Of a DNA stretch of 12,658 nt, positions 12,104 to 12,658 are shown piece after piece. The position numbers and the translations under genes were made by a program. A model generated the notes under the pieces. It was not told where the DNA came from. It saw only the letters and a program-made list of their open reading frames with translations, and made no database searches. The DNA lies in the NCBI GenBank assembly GCA_900765125.1, contig CAAFQL010000403.1:1-12658 (forward strand), in the 5' to 3' direction. Position 1 is the stretch's first letter, and the number at the start of each line of letters is the position of its first letter. The stretch is from Oscillospiraceae bacterium. Lineage in GTDB: Bacteria > Bacillota > Clostridia > Oscillospirales > Ruminococcaceae.

Positions 12104-12132
12104 TTGACTTTTTCTCCCTACTGTGCTATAAT
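12104..12132 (+). promoter_or_regulatory. Strong sigma-A promoter abutting the chaperone stop
   Basis: TTGACT (12104-12109), a 17-nt spacer, and TATAAT (12127-12132) with TG at -15/-14 (TGCTATAAT, extended -10) form a near-consensus promoter that begins on the base after the phage stop codon. Its leader has a GAAAGC/GCTTTC hairpin (12145-12161). It drives the membrane protein that follows. Confidence 0.75.
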
Positions 12133-12219
12133 TCTGGTATGGAGGAAAGCACGGGGCTTTCTATGCTAATTCGTAATCGTAATTGGCTTTTATGGTGAAG
12201 TAATGGGAATCGAAAGATA

Positions 12220-12658
12220 ATGAGTGAACATGAATATAAAAGCAAAGTATTAAAAAGAACTTTTAGAAGATGCCTGATTGCAGTAATTATAACGGCTATC
12301 CCCGGTATTATTCTCGGCATTTTTAATAGATGGCTATTGTTATTTGCTCTTTTGAGCTTTATTCCGGTGTTATATTTGCTTGATCGAATTTTTATGCTTA
12401 TAAAATGGGATTTTGTCATGGGAATCATAGAGGATGTAACTTTACTAAATGATTTTGATCAGCCATGCACAGAAGCTCATATTATATTCCAGACAGAAGA
12501 TAATGCTGAACATGAGTGTGTCTTTACAATCGGGCATTATGGAGATTATGAAGAAGGAATAGAACCTGAGTTAGAGTGTATGCTCCAAAAGGATAGAGAA
12601 TTATTTTTGAAAAAGAAAGTTCCAGTTTTTTATTCACCTAAAGATGTTAATAAATGTA
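12220..12658 (+). CDS. Two-helix membrane protein of unknown function, 3' partial
   Basis: The frame gives 146 residues and runs off the window edge. After a basic start (MSEHEYKSKVLKRTFRRC), two hydrophobic helices follow at about 19-36 (LIAVIITAIPGIILGIF) and 39-55 (LLLFALLSFIPVLYLL). A soluble domain then reads MGIIEDVTLLNDFDQPCTEA, HIIFQTEDNAEHECVFTIGH and onward. The soluble part is beta-rich, with a short 'kkkVPVFYSPKD' stretch reminiscent of small NfeD/DUF3592-like folds, but I do not recognise the family. It has its own strong promoter and leader, unlike the phage genes, and a tape-measure gene is expected here. So it is probably host DNA at the right edge of the remnant, or a cargo gene. 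The start has only a weak ribosome site (CGAAAG). Confidence 0.6.
   Translation, partial: MSEHEYKSKVLKRTFRRCLIAVIITAIPGIILGIFNRWLLLFALLSFIPVLYLLDRIFMLIKWDFVMGIIEDVTLLNDFDQPCTEAHIIFQTEDNAEHECVFTIGHYGDYEEGIEPELECMLQKDRELFLKKKVPVFYSPKDVNKC

Noticed and set aside
1..12658. CRISPR array, tRNA or rRNA genes
   Set aside because: No regularly spaced identical repeats and no cloverleaf or rRNA-like segments were noticed on either strand.

Overview
The window is a degraded HK97-like siphoprophage remnant set between what look like host genes. The codon use, the strong Shine-Dalgarno sites, the moderately AT-rich base composition and the phage families (VRR-NUC, P27 small terminase, DUF4314, SLOG/DUF2493, phi13-type tail tube) suggest a gut Firmicute, probably Oscillospiraceae/Ruminococcus. 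This assignment is inferred from gene content, not from a database search.

Layout. 1-183: the 3' end of an HlyD-type secretion adaptor (host side), followed by a strong bidirectional terminator. 466-2033: a late-control block with a DeoR-type HTH protein, a VRR-NUC nuclease and two sigma-region-4-like late activators; a promoter and hairpin lie between the two activators. 2035-3393: packaging genes, namely an HNH nuclease, a 309-nt non-coding segment (candidate cos region), the small terminase and a 54-aa protein. 3390-7476: a DNA-modification cargo, with a free-standing HNH-AP2 homing endonuclease, a ParB-like/N6-N4 DNA methyltransferase and a C5-cytosine methyltransferase broken by 4 extra bases right after its catalytic Cys. 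7473-8133: a divergent pair, a ribbon-helix-helix repressor (minus strand) and a SLOG/DUF2493 protein, around a 23-bp near-perfect palindrome. 8342-9224: a phage 'virulence-type' protein and DUF4314, which in intact relatives sits just before the large terminase.

The large terminase, portal, protease, capsid and head-tail connector genes expected next are absent. In their place (about 9290-10523) is the 3' half of a group II intron: a reverse transcriptase cut off just before YADD, domain X, an HNH domain, and intron domains V and VI. It runs directly into the last 33 codons of an HK97 gp10-like tail gene. Intact tail genes follow (tail terminator, major tail protein, tail assembly chaperone with a textbook -1 frameshift). 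The tape-measure gene expected after the chaperone is also missing; immediately after its stop codon is a strong promoter driving a membrane protein that does not look like phage.

How it fits together. The element has lost lysogeny, replication, head, tape-measure and lysis genes, so it cannot make a virion alone. It keeps many intact reading frames (nucleases, methyltransferase, small terminase, tail tube), either because decay is recent or because some parts are retained. The most notable points are the intron fragment at the deletion junction, the seamless insertion of the homing endonuclease at an ATGA start/stop overlap, the split C5 methyltransferase with a repeat-built recognition region, and the palindrome between the RHH and SLOG genes.
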